Shown here piece by piece: positions 9,037 through 14,445 of a stretch of 14,800 nucleotides of DNA; the stretch's first letter is position 1; each line of letters begins with the position of its first letter. Source of the stretch: Magnetospirillum sp. (GTDB lineage: Bacteria > Pseudomonadota > Alphaproteobacteria > Rhodospirillales > Magnetospirillaceae); the NCBI GenBank assembly GCA_020217035.1, contig JAIWOG010000308.1, positions 1 through 14,800 of the forward strand. The letters are read 5' to 3'. A program made the position numbers and the translations under genes. The notes below the pieces were generated by a model. The model had not been told where the DNA came from. It saw nothing but the letters and a program-made list of their open reading frames with translations, and searched no databases.

Positions 9037-9159
9037 GGCTTGGTCGATCCTTGGGCCGCGAGAATATGGGTAGGAACACCCCACCCCTGACGGGTAGGCG
9101 TGCGCCCATGGTCAAACACCTTTTTCAGCCATGCGTCAAGTATTGGACGCAAGATCGCT

Positions 9160-9645
9160 TTATTTCTTGCGGAAGGCGTCCAGCGCCACCACCTTGCCGG
9201 TGGAATCGTCGGGCTGATCTGCGTCCTTGGCCGGATCGGAGTGATCCTCGGCGTCGCTTTCGTATTCCTCGTATTCCTCGTCGTCGTCTTCGACGGCTTG
9301 GAATTGCAGGCCGAACTTGGCCGAGGGGTCGGCGAAGCCGGTGACGGCGGCCAGCGGGACGACCAGGACCTCGGGCTTGCCGGAAAACGACAAGGTGACG
9401 CGGAACAAGGTGTCGGTGACCTCCAGGTCCCAGAACTGGTGCTGGAGCACGATGGTCATCTCATCCGGATGCCGGGCCAGGATGTGGTCAGCCATGGCGA
9501 CACCGGGAAACTGGGTGCGGAAGGTGATGTAGAAATGATGGTCGCCGAACAGGCCATCGCGGGCGGTGACGGCCAGGGCCTCGCGCACCACGCCACGCAG
9601 GGCGTCTTCCACCATCTTGTCGTAACGCAGCGTGTCTTCGCTCAT
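9160..9645 (-). CDS. sspB: SspB, ClpXP adaptor protein (alpha-type)
   Basis: A 161-residue homologue of alphaproteobacterial SspB (PF04386). The core includes YDKMVEDALRGVVREAL (8-24), GDHHFYITFRTQFPGV (34-49), DEMTIVLQHQFWDLEV (61-76) and FADPSAKFGLQF (104-115), all typical of the tag-binding fold. A long acidic flexible linker (about 118-147) leads to the C-terminal VVALDAFRKK, which resembles the XB module that docks on the ClpX N-domain. SspB captures ssrA-tagged proteins and hands them to ClpXP for degradation. The ATG at 9645 has a poor ribosome site (GGGG about 5-9 nt upstream). The tmRNA gene ends only a few tens of bases upstream in the same orientation, so co-transcription or processing from the ssrA transcript is plausible. 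The fumarase gene follows 123 bp downstream. Confidence 0.95.
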   Translation of the reverse strand: MSEDTLRYDKMVEDALRGVVREALAVTARDGLFGDHHFYITFRTQFPGVAMADHILARHPDEMTIVLQHQFWDLEVTDTLFRVTLSFSGKPEVLVVPLAAVTGFADPSAKFGLQFQAVEDDDEEYEEYESDAEDHSDPAKDADQPDDSTGKVVALDAFRKK

Positions 9646-9720
9646 CTACCCCGATCCCGGAACCCCGAAGGAAGTGGGGGGAGTTCTGTTGCCCGGTTCC
9701 CCCCGGACCGCGCTTACGGG

Positions 9721-9756
9721 TTACGCCGCAGCGGCAAGTTCAACGTTGTCGTTGGC
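9721..9756 (-). other. tmRNA proteolysis-tag reading frame (ANDNVELAAAA)
   Basis: On the minus strand, from the resume codon GCC at 9756 to TAA ending at 9721, the tmRNA encodes ANDNVELAAAA. With the non-templated alanine from charged tmRNA the added tag is AANDNVELAAAA. The AANDN start is the SspB-binding part in E. coli-like and Caulobacter-like tags; the hydrophobic Ala-rich end is the ClpX/ClpA degron. The final codons (GCCGCTGCGGC) also form a small stem-loop equivalent to helix H5. Confidence 0.95.
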
Positions 9757-9842
9757 ACTTGTGAGGTTTAGCCCGATAACGGTGGTACCATGCCGAGCAC
9801 AAGCCAAGTCTTTACTACCCGCGTCGATCCTGTTTCGCCCCC

Positions 9843-9870
9843 ATCGACCCGACCGTAACTTCGGGGTGAA
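9843..9870 (-). other. tmRNA intervening segment removed during maturation
   Basis: The 28 nt between the acceptor-piece CCA end (9871) and the 5' G of the coding piece (9842) are not part of either mature RNA by comparison with other permuted tmRNAs. Processing at both edges is inferred from the perfect acceptor-stem pairing. It holds CGAAGTTACGGTCGGGTCG, with a possible small hairpin. Confidence 0.75.
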
Positions 9871-9959
9871 TGGTGGAGGCGCCGGGTACCGCCCCCGGGT
9901 CCGCAAGGCCTATTCCACAAGACGTTTAGCGCCATAGCCGGGTATGACCCGGCACCCCC

Positions 9960-9988
9960 AATATAGTGCAGCGCGGCGCGATGCGCCA
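9960..9988 (-). promoter_or_regulatory. Probable ssrA promoter
   Basis: On the minus strand TATATT (9965-9960) matches a -10 element, 7 nt ahead of the predicted tmRNA 5' region. The best-spaced -35 position (9988-9983) reads GTGGCG, a poor match. The spacer contains the dyad GGCGC-GAT-GCGCC (9975-9987), which could bind a regulator. Confidence 0.5.
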
Positions 9989-10014
9989 CCCCCAAGCGAA
10001 GGGCGACTTGACGC

Positions 10015-10122
10015 CTTACCAAAAAAAGCACGCATTAGCCAAGCCGTACGAAAGAAACTAACGAAAAGATTGCATCCATCGGGAGAGCCTTTAATCTCAG
10101 CGACAGAATCATATATATTTGG
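10015..10122. promoter_or_regulatory. AT-rich leader of the hicAB pair
   Basis: The base composition drops sharply here compared with the flanks (A-runs at 10020-10027 and 10060-10069, ATATATATTT at 10111-10120). On the plus strand TATATT (10114-10119) is a good -10, with TTAATC (10091-10096) at 17-bp spacing as a modest -35. Predicted transcription would then start near 10126, inside the longest hicA frame, favouring the GTG at 10135 as translation start and a very short leader. No gene was seen. Confidence 0.45.
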
Positions 10123-10329
10123 ATGCGGACAAACGTGACGCGGGACAGCCGAGAGATCATTTCCATCCTGGAAACAGACGGATGGTATGAAGTCGCCAGA
10201 CGCGGCTCTCACGCACAATTCAAACACCCGACGAAACCCGGCCGGGTCACGGTGCCCCACCCCAAACGGGATTTGCCCATTGGAACGGTAAAAAGCATCG
10301 AGAAACAGGCCGGCGTGAAATTGACCTAG
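10123..10329 (+). CDS. hicA: HicA-family mRNA interferase toxin
   Basis: Up to 68 residues with the complete HicA double-stranded-RNA-binding-like fold signature: SREIISILETDGWYEV, GSHAQFKHP (28-36, catalytic H30), VTVPHPKRDLPIGTVKSI (42-59) and a KQAGV end. HicA toxins cleave mRNAs or tmRNA and are neutralised by HicB. The frame begins at ATG 10123 (MRTNVTRDSREI), which has no ribosome site. A GTG at 10135 (VTRDSREI) fits the usual family N-terminus and the predicted promoter better, so the true product may be 64 residues. hicB starts 6-9 nt after the stop, the standard toxin-first order. The gene sits in an AT-richer pocket beside ssrA. Confidence 0.92.
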   Translation: MRTNVTRDSREIISILETDGWYEVARRGSHAQFKHPTKPGRVTVPHPKRDLPIGTVKSIEKQAGVKLT

Positions 10330-10335
10330 AGGCGG

Positions 10336-10644
10336 ATGATGCTGCGGTTCTACCCTGCGGTGATCGACAAGAGCGACGACAGCGACTTCGGGATTTCCTT
10401 TCCCGATTTCCCCGGCTGCGTGACCGCTGACCCGGACCTGCAAACTGCGCTTCACCAAGCGGCTGAAGCGCTTTCTTTGCATGTGGACGGCATGCTGGAA
10501 GACGGCGAAGCCATTCCTTTGCCGAGCACTCCCGATTTCGAGGGCGATGACAAGTGGGTTATGATCCCGCTAGTGATCGGAACGTCATCGCCGATGTCGC
10601 CGGTTCTCTCTGCCGGTCACAAAACCGGCATACATCGCGTTTGA
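10336..10644 (+). CDS. hicB: HicB-family antitoxin, C-terminally atypical or truncated
   Basis: A 102-residue protein. Residues 4-62 (RFYPAVIDKSDDSDFGISFP, DFPGCVTADPDLQTALHQAA and following) are a standard HicB partial RNase-H-like fold that plugs the HicA active site. Most HicBs of this type continue with an MVPVELPGKxVRINVTLDE-like segment and a DNA-binding RHH or HTH domain. Here the chain reads WVMIPLVIGTSSPMSPVLSA and stops after GHKTGIHRV, with no such domain. No frame through 10570-10700 restores one that I can recognise. It may neutralise HicA yet fail to autorepress, or the 3' end may have been replaced by recombination. AGAGG (10328-10332) favours the second ATG (10339). The start of the next frame overlaps its stop. 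Confidence 0.85.
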   Translation: MMLRFYPAVIDKSDDSDFGISFPDFPGCVTADPDLQTALHQAAEALSLHVDGMLEDGEAIPLPSTPDFEGDDKWVMIPLVIGTSSPMSPVLSAGHKTGIHRV

Positions 10645-10937
10645 GAAAGCATGTGTATCCATCGCGGTTGGAAGCAGTTGCCGCAGCATGGGAACAAAAA
10701 TTCATCACTGATGAGCTTTCTTCTCTTAGCGGGAAGATGCTCGGCAAGGTCTACGCTCCAGGAGAATCCCTTGAGCCGCCGCAGCACCTTACGGAGTGGC
10801 TGGAACGACATACTCGTTCAGATGAGGATACATATTTATTGGGAGCTCTGACTAACACCGAGACAGCCAAACGCTTTTCCCCATCTTCGATTAAAGCAAA
10901 GAAAACCACTCAAAAACCGAAACCCGTCACCAAATAG
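10641..10937 (+). CDS. Unrecognised small protein downstream of hicB
   Basis: A reading frame of up to 98 codons after hicB, in a different frame. Possible starts are TTG 10641 (overlapping the hicB TGA as TTGA) or GTG 10653; neither has a convincing ribosome site. The protein has a central, globular-looking amphipathic part (LEAVAAAWEQKFITDELSSL, then GKMLGKVYAPGESLEPPQHL and TEWLERHTRSDEDTYLLGAL) and a Lys-rich tail (KAKKTTQKPKPVTK). Codon usage is AT-richer than in neighbouring genes, as expected for acquired DNA. I do not recognise the family. It could be a third hicAB-linked gene, the displaced C-terminal part of another gene, or a non-coding remnant. The alternative frame from ATG 10651 (66 codons) looks less protein-like. 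Confidence 0.4.
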   Translation: MRKHVYPSRLEAVAAAWEQKFITDELSSLSGKMLGKVYAPGESLEPPQHLTEWLERHTRSDEDTYLLGALTNTETAKRFSPSSIKAKKTTQKPKPVTK

Positions 10938-11019
10938 CCCCCCGTATTCGGCCCCTTGCGTCCGATAAAGCTGGAGGCCGTGACCACCGCCCTGATTGTC
11001 GGTGGCGCTATGGTGGCCC

Positions 11020-11892
11020 TTACCCCGAAGCGGCTTCCAGCGAGCGGATGATGTGCTCGGCCAGCAGGTCCACTGCCTTGGGCAGGCTGCCCGGCGCCCG
11101 GTACAGGGCGATTTCGGTGTCGGCCAGGGCGGGCAGCCCCTGTTCGCCCCCCAGCATCAGCAGTCCCGGCGCCACCGCTTCCTTGGCCAGCACGGTGATG
11201 CCCAGCCCGGCCCGCACCGCCGCCTGGACCCCGGCCAGGCTGGGGCTGGTATAGGCGACTCGCCAGGGCTTGCCCGCCTGTTCCAGGGCGGCCAGGGCGC
11301 GGCGGCGATAGATGTCGGGACTGGGGGCCAGAACCAGCGGGATGGGTTCGTCGGCGGCCAGGCGCAGCCGGTCGCCGCCCACCCAGACCAGGGGTTCGCG
11401 CCAGACCATGGTGCCCTCGGACGCCCCTTGCGGCTCGCGCTTGCACAGCACCAGGTCGTATTGCCCCTTGCCGAAGCCGTCCAGCAGGTTGACGGTGAAG
11501 TCGCAATTGACCTGCAAAGCCACCTGGGGATGGGCGCGGGCGAAGCGCGACAAAACGTCGGACAGATGCAGGGTGGCGAAATCCTCGGGCGTGCCCAGGC
11601 GCACGGTGCCGGCCACGTCGGGCTCGGTCAACCGGCTGCGGGCCAACTCGGCCAAGTCCAGCATCTGCCGGGCCAGGGGCAGCAGCAATTCCCCGGCCGG
11701 CGCCAGGGCGACCTCGCGGTGGCCCCGGCTGAACACCCGCTGACCCAGCCCGTCTTCCAGACGGCGGACATGGATGCTGACGCTGGATTGGGTCAGCCCC
11801 AAGCGGGCGGCGGCGCGGGTGAAGCTGGCGGTTTCCGCCACCGCCACGAAAGTGCGCAGCACGTCCAGGTCGAAGGGCGGGCGCGGAATCAT
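11020..11892 (-). CDS. LysR-type transcriptional regulator linked to sbtAB
   Basis: A 290-residue LysR-family regulator. The N-terminal winged HTH (about 8-65) reads LDVLRTFVAVAETASFTRAA, then QSSVSIHVRRLEDGLGQRVF. The effector-binding domain spans about 95-285. The LDLDxLRTFVAV opening and HVRRLE recognition helix resemble the LrhA/PecT-like branch more than CbbR, though this is a visual impression. The frame is open to 12030, but the ATG at 11892 overlaps the SbtB-like gene's TGA as ATGA and puts the HTH at the normal position. It is thus the last gene of an sbtA-sbtB-lysR operon. A perfect T-N11-A dyad upstream of sbtA (13235-13249) is a candidate binding site, implying autoregulation of the operon. 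No clear intrinsic terminator follows, only CCACCG/CGGTGG about 25 nt beyond the stop. Confidence 0.93.
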   Translation of the reverse strand: MIPRPPFDLDVLRTFVAVAETASFTRAAARLGLTQSSVSIHVRRLEDGLGQRVFSRGHREVALAPAGELLLPLARQMLDLAELARSRLTEPDVAGTVRLGTPEDFATLHLSDVLSRFARAHPQVALQVNCDFTVNLLDGFGKGQYDLVLCKREPQGASEGTMVWREPLVWVGGDRLRLAADEPIPLVLAPSPDIYRRRALAALEQAGKPWRVAYTSPSLAGVQAAVRAGLGITVLAKEAVAPGLLMLGGEQGLPALADTEIALYRAPGSLPKAVDLLAEHIIRSLEAASG

Positions 11893-12185
11893 CCGGGAAC
11901 CCAGGCGTCGCAGACGAAGACGAACAAGGCGTATCCCTGGCCGAAACGGGCTTTCACCCGCTCGGCCAGGATCGGTGCCTGAAGCTCGGAACAGACCACG
12001 TCGACGCGGATGCTGGCCGACGCGTCCCACGACCCCGAACGCCGGCCGCGCACCCCGCGACCGCGCACGTCGGCCACCGTGTATCCTTCGATCCCCAGGG
12101 ATTCGATTTCCTTCAACAAGGGCGATTCCACCACCGATTCGGTGATGATGCTGACCAGTTTGGCGGCGCCTTCGATGGGCTTCAT
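11889..12185 (-). CDS. sbtB: SbtB-like PII signalling protein
   Basis: A 98-residue PII-fold protein. AKLVSIITESVVESPLLKEI, SLGIEGYTVADVRGRG and the T-loop-like VRGRRSGSWDAS (45-56), then SIRVDVVCSELQAPILAERV and GYALFVFVCDAWV, line up well from memory with cyanobacterial SbtB (KLVIVTEK..., [20 protein letters not shown]...). SbtB trimers bind adenyl nucleotides, including cAMP, and gate the bicarbonate transporter SbtA. The immediately upstream gene is an SbtA homologue, joined by an ATGA overlap (ATG at 12185, TGA at 12182-12184), with AAGGGA 8 nt upstream. The C-terminal CGPEGC redox loop of many cyanobacterial SbtBs is absent: the protein stops at VPG. Its own stop overlaps the LysR start, again as ATGA. 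A generic DUF190/PII assignment is the alternative, but the context strongly supports SbtB. Confidence 0.85.
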   Translation of the reverse strand: MKPIEGAAKLVSIITESVVESPLLKEIESLGIEGYTVADVRGRGVRGRRSGSWDASASIRVDVVCSELQAPILAERVKARFGQGYALFVFVCDAWVPG

Positions 12186-13135
12186 CCCCATGTTCCCTTC
12201 ATCACCTGCGCTGTTTCGGCCATCCAATGATACACCGGAATGCCCAAGACGATATTGAACGGAAAGGTCACCCCCAAGGACGCCGCCAGCGAATAGGCCG
12301 GCTTGGCCTCGGGGACCACCAGACGGAACGCCGCCGGCGCGGCGATGTAGGACGCGCTGGCCGCCATGGTCGCCAACAGCACCGAGCCGCCCAGCGACAA
12401 CCCCATGGCCCAGGCGAAGCCGGTGCCCACCACGCCCCCCAGCAGCGGCATGACGATACCGAAGCATGCCAGGAACAGCCCCTGACGCAACAGGCCGCTG
12501 ACATGGCTGGCGGCGATCAGCCCCATTTCCAGCAAGAACAGCGCCAGCACGCCTTTGAACATGTCGAAGAACAGCGGCTTGATGGGCGCGATTCCGTCGT
12601 CGCCCGCCGCCCAGCCGACCAGCAGGCCGCCGACCAGCAGCACCATGCTTTTGCCGCACAGCACCTCGTGCAGCATGGTGCCCCAGCCGTCGCGCCGCGC
12701 CACCCCCTTGGCCAGGACGATGCCGACGATGATGGCAGGGATTTCCAGCACCACCACGAACAGCGGCATGTGCTGTTCGAAGGCGATCTGCCGGTAGCTC
12801 AGATAGGCCGCCGCCACCGCGAAGGTGCCGACGCTGACCGACCCGTAATGGGCGGCGATGGCGGCGGCGTCGATGCGCGAGAAGCGCCCCAGCCCCTTCA
12901 GCAGCGGATAGGCCAGCAAGGTCAGCGACACCCCCATGATCGCCACCGCCACGATCTGCGGAAACACCTGCCCGGCCGGTTGCCGGGCCAGTTCGATGCC
13001 ACCCTTCAGGCCGATGGCCAGCAACAGGATCATGCTGACGAATTCGTACACCGGCGCCGGCAAGCGCAGTTCCGAACGCATCAGACCGGCGGCCACGCCA
13101 AGGACGAAGAACAGGATGACCGGATCCATGGGCAT
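12182..13135 (-). CDS. sbtA: SbtA-family sodium-dependent bicarbonate transporter
   Basis: A 317-residue inner-membrane protein with about ten hydrophobic helices in two inverted halves. Family signatures are GLKGGIEL (42-49), the crossover-like AHYGSVSVGTFAVAAAYL (95-112), and in the second half ATMAASASYIAAPAAFRLVV (255-274) followed by PEAKP and SLGVTFPFNIVLGIPVY (286-302). These match the SbtA/DUF897 family (PF05982), which in cyanobacteria imports HCO3- with Na+ at high affinity. The frame is open to an ATG at 13165. I chose the ATG at 13135 because GGGA lies 8 nt upstream and the product MPMDPVILFFVL starts at the first helix; ATG 13129 is also possible. SbtB-like and LysR genes follow with 4-bp overlaps. 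No carboxysome or Rubisco genes are in view, so its role may be to supply bicarbonate for fixation or anaplerosis elsewhere in the genome. Confidence 0.92.
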   Translation of the reverse strand: MPMDPVILFFVLGVAAGLMRSELRLPAPVYEFVSMILLLAIGLKGGIELARQPAGQVFPQIVAVAIMGVSLTLLAYPLLKGLGRFSRIDAAAIAAHYGSVSVGTFAVAAAYLSYRQIAFEQHMPLFVVVLEIPAIIVGIVLAKGVARRDGWGTMLHEVLCGKSMVLLVGGLLVGWAAGDDGIAPIKPLFFDMFKGVLALFLLEMGLIAASHVSGLLRQGLFLACFGIVMPLLGGVVGTGFAWAMGLSLGGSVLLATMAASASYIAAPAAFRLVVPEAKPAYSLAASLGVTFPFNIVLGIPVYHWMAETAQVMKGTWG

Positions 13136-13201
13136 GATGGGATTCCCGCATGGCTGCCGGACCATTCCGGCACGTCCAGGGGCAAGCTAGCAACGACCTG
13201 G

Positions 13202-13249
13202 CATTGATGAAACTCCATCGCTTCAATGATTGGCATTGAAAAATTCAAT
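13202..13249 (-). promoter_or_regulatory. Candidate LysR operator cluster upstream of sbtA
   Basis: ATTGAA-AAA-TTCAAT (13235-13249) is a perfect dyad containing the classic LysR T-N11-A pattern. It lies 100-114 bp upstream of the sbtA ATG. Nearer the gene, CATTGA (13202-13207) and TCAATG (13223-13228) form a second, wider-spaced inverted pair with the same half-site. A recognition site plus activation half-sites is the usual LTTR layout. The likely ligand-responsive regulator is encoded at the end of the operon. No clear -35/-10 pair was found between here and the start codon. Confidence 0.55.
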
Positions 13250-13265
13250 ACCTGGAAACGACGAA

Positions 13266-13293
13266 GGGTGGCGGCACTTCCGTGCGGCCACCC
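13266..13293 (-). terminator. Hairpin terminator after mrp
   Basis: GGGTGGC (13266-13272) pairs with GCCACCC (13287-13293), and inside it GCAC (13274-13277) with GTGC (13282-13285), around a TTCC loop with one G-G mismatch. On the minus strand the stem is followed by TTCGTCGTTTCC, a moderately U-rich tail. It begins 22 nt after the mrp stop, and separates mrp from the sbtA operon. Confidence 0.65.
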
Positions 13294-13314
13294 CACCAAC
13301 GCGTCGTCCCGATC

Positions 13315-14445
13315 CTATTCGAAGCTGATCTTCGGCCCCTTCTTGCCGCCGCCCTGGATCAGTTCGACCTTGTCCCACACCTTCTTGGCGATGTCGCGAT
13401 AGGCCTTGGCGTGCGGGCTGGACGGCTTGGACACCACGATGGGCTCGCCGCGGTCGGCGGTCTCGCGGATGACGATGTCCAGCGGCACTTCGCCCAGGAA
13501 GTCGCAGGACAGCTTGGCCGCTTCCGCCTTGGCGCCGCCATGGCCGAAGATGTGGGCCTCGTCGCCGCATTTCGGGCAGACGTAATAGGACATGTTCTCG
13601 ATCACGCCCAGCACCGGCACGTCCACCTTGCGGAACATGTTCAGGCCCTTGCGGGCGTCCAGCAACGCGATGTCTTGGGGGGTAGAGACGATCACCGCGC
13701 CGGTCAAGGGCAGGTTCTGGCTGATGGTCAGCTGGGTGTCGCCGGTGCCCGGCGGCATGTCGATGACCATGACGTCCAACTCGCCCCAATGGACGTCGCG
13801 CAGCAATTGCTGGATGGCGCCCATGACCATGGGACCGCGCCAGATGATCGGGCTGTCCTCGGGGACCAGGAAACCGATGGACATGCATTTGACGCCATAG
13901 CTTTCCATGGGCAGCAGGGTCTGGCCGTCGGGGCTGACCGGCTCGCCCTCGATACCCAGCATGCGCGGCATGGAAGGACCATAGATGTCGGCGTCGAACA
14001 AGCCGACCTTCAGGCCCATCTGCGACAGCGCCATGGCCAGGTTGGTGGCGGTGGTCGACTTGCCGACGCCGCCCTTGCCGGACGCCACCGCGATGATCGC
14101 CTTGACGTCGGGCAGCAGCGGACGATCCTGGCCGGGCTGGCCGTGACCATGGCCGTGGCCGCCCCCATGCCCCCCTTTCGGGCCGCCATGGACATGACGT
14201 TCGGCGGTCAGCACGGCGGACACCGTCACCACGCCGGCCAGGTCGTGCACCACCTTCTCGGCGGCTTTGCGCAAGGGTTCCAGATGGGGGCCGCGTTCCG
14301 GCTCGACCTCGATGGCGAAGGCGACGTGGCCATCCTTGACCACCACGCCCGACACCATCCCCAGCGACACGATGTCCGCCCCCTTGTCGGGATCGACGAT
14401 GGACTTGAGGGCGTCGATCACTTGGTTTTCATTGATGCCGGCCAT
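13315..14445 (-). CDS. apbC: Mrp/ApbC-family iron-sulfur cluster carrier ATPase
   Basis: A 376-residue P-loop protein. An N-terminal MIP18/DUF59 domain (about 5-80, VIDALKSIVDPDKGADIVSL) is joined by a His/Gly-rich linker (84-102) to the ParA/MinD-like ATPase. That domain has the deviant Walker A GKGGVGKST (123-131), LFDADIYGPSMPRML (149-163), VIDMPPGTGD (227-236) and the Fe-S-binding CPKC (C290, C293). Mrp/ApbC/NBP35 proteins bind and transfer Fe-S clusters to target apoproteins in the cytosol; the nearby 4Fe-4S fumarase is one possible client, but this is inference. The frame is open to 14496, but the ATG at 14445 has GAGGA 6 nt upstream and yields the usual MAGINENQVIDAL start. The gene is divergent from hflK across 233 bp, an arrangement I recall from related genomes. 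Confidence 0.95.
   Translation of the reverse strand: MAGINENQVIDALKSIVDPDKGADIVSLGMVSGVVVKDGHVAFAIEVEPERGPHLEPLRKAAEKVVHDLAGVVTVSAVLTAERHVHGGPKGGHGGGHGHGHGQPGQDRPLLPDVKAIIAVASGKGGVGKSTTATNLAMALSQMGLKVGLFDADIYGPSMPRMLGIEGEPVSPDGQTLLPMESYGVKCMSIGFLVPEDSPIIWRGPMVMGAIQQLLRDVHWGELDVMVIDMPPGTGDTQLTISQNLPLTGAVIVSTPQDIALLDARKGLNMFRKVDVPVLGVIENMSYYVCPKCGDEAHIFGHGGAKAEAAKLSCDFLGEVPLDIVIRETADRGEPIVVSKPSSPHAKAYRDIAKKVWDKVELIQGGGKKGPKISFE

Larger units (their letters stand above)
9660..9955 (-). ncRNA. ssrA: tmRNA, circularly permuted two-piece form
   Basis: On the minus strand the acceptor piece comes first. Its 3' end is CCACCA at 9876-9871, with acceptor-stem strand CGCCTCC (9881-9875), T stem CCGGG/CCCGG (9898-9894, 9886-9882), and the upstream conserved GTGGAATAGGC. 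After a 28-nt intervening segment (9870-9843) comes the coding piece, whose 5' end GGGGGCG (9842-9836) pairs fully with the acceptor strand (one G-U). Then come the conserved GGATCGACG, the resume codon and tag reading frame, and a pseudoknot CCGG/CCGG with GGGG-CCCC (9706-9676). AAGAC in the coding piece can pair with GTCTT in the acceptor piece as part of helix H2. tmRNA rescues stalled ribosomes and tags the nascent chain for proteolysis. Acceptor 5' and coding 3' ends are approximate. No clear terminator lies before sspB. Confidence 0.95.

Noticed and set aside
9043..9135. TTGACG and TTGACC hexamers on the minus strand upstream of the fumarase considered as a promoter
   Set aside because: No -10 element at 16-18 bp from either hexamer; a TATTCT lies nearer the gene, but without a matching -35.
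9721..9906. A 61-codon minus-strand frame ending in the tag peptide
   Set aside because: It is the tmRNA read as if it were an ordinary gene; only the tag codons from 9756 are translated, by trans-translation.
10651..10851. 66-codon frame starting at ATG 10651
   Set aside because: The translation lacks protein-like pattern compared with the overlapping frame ending at 10937.
10979..11050. Short plus-strand frame (VTTALIVGGAMVALTPKRLPAS...) at the end of the LysR gene
   Set aside because: Only 23 codons, no ribosome site, and it overlaps the 3' end of lysR on the other strand; most likely chance.
11889..13226. A 445-codon minus-strand frame covering sbtB and running on through sbtA
   Set aside because: Only its last 98 codons look like a protein (SbtB). 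The upstream part is sbtA read out of frame, so this is not an SbtA-SbtB fusion.
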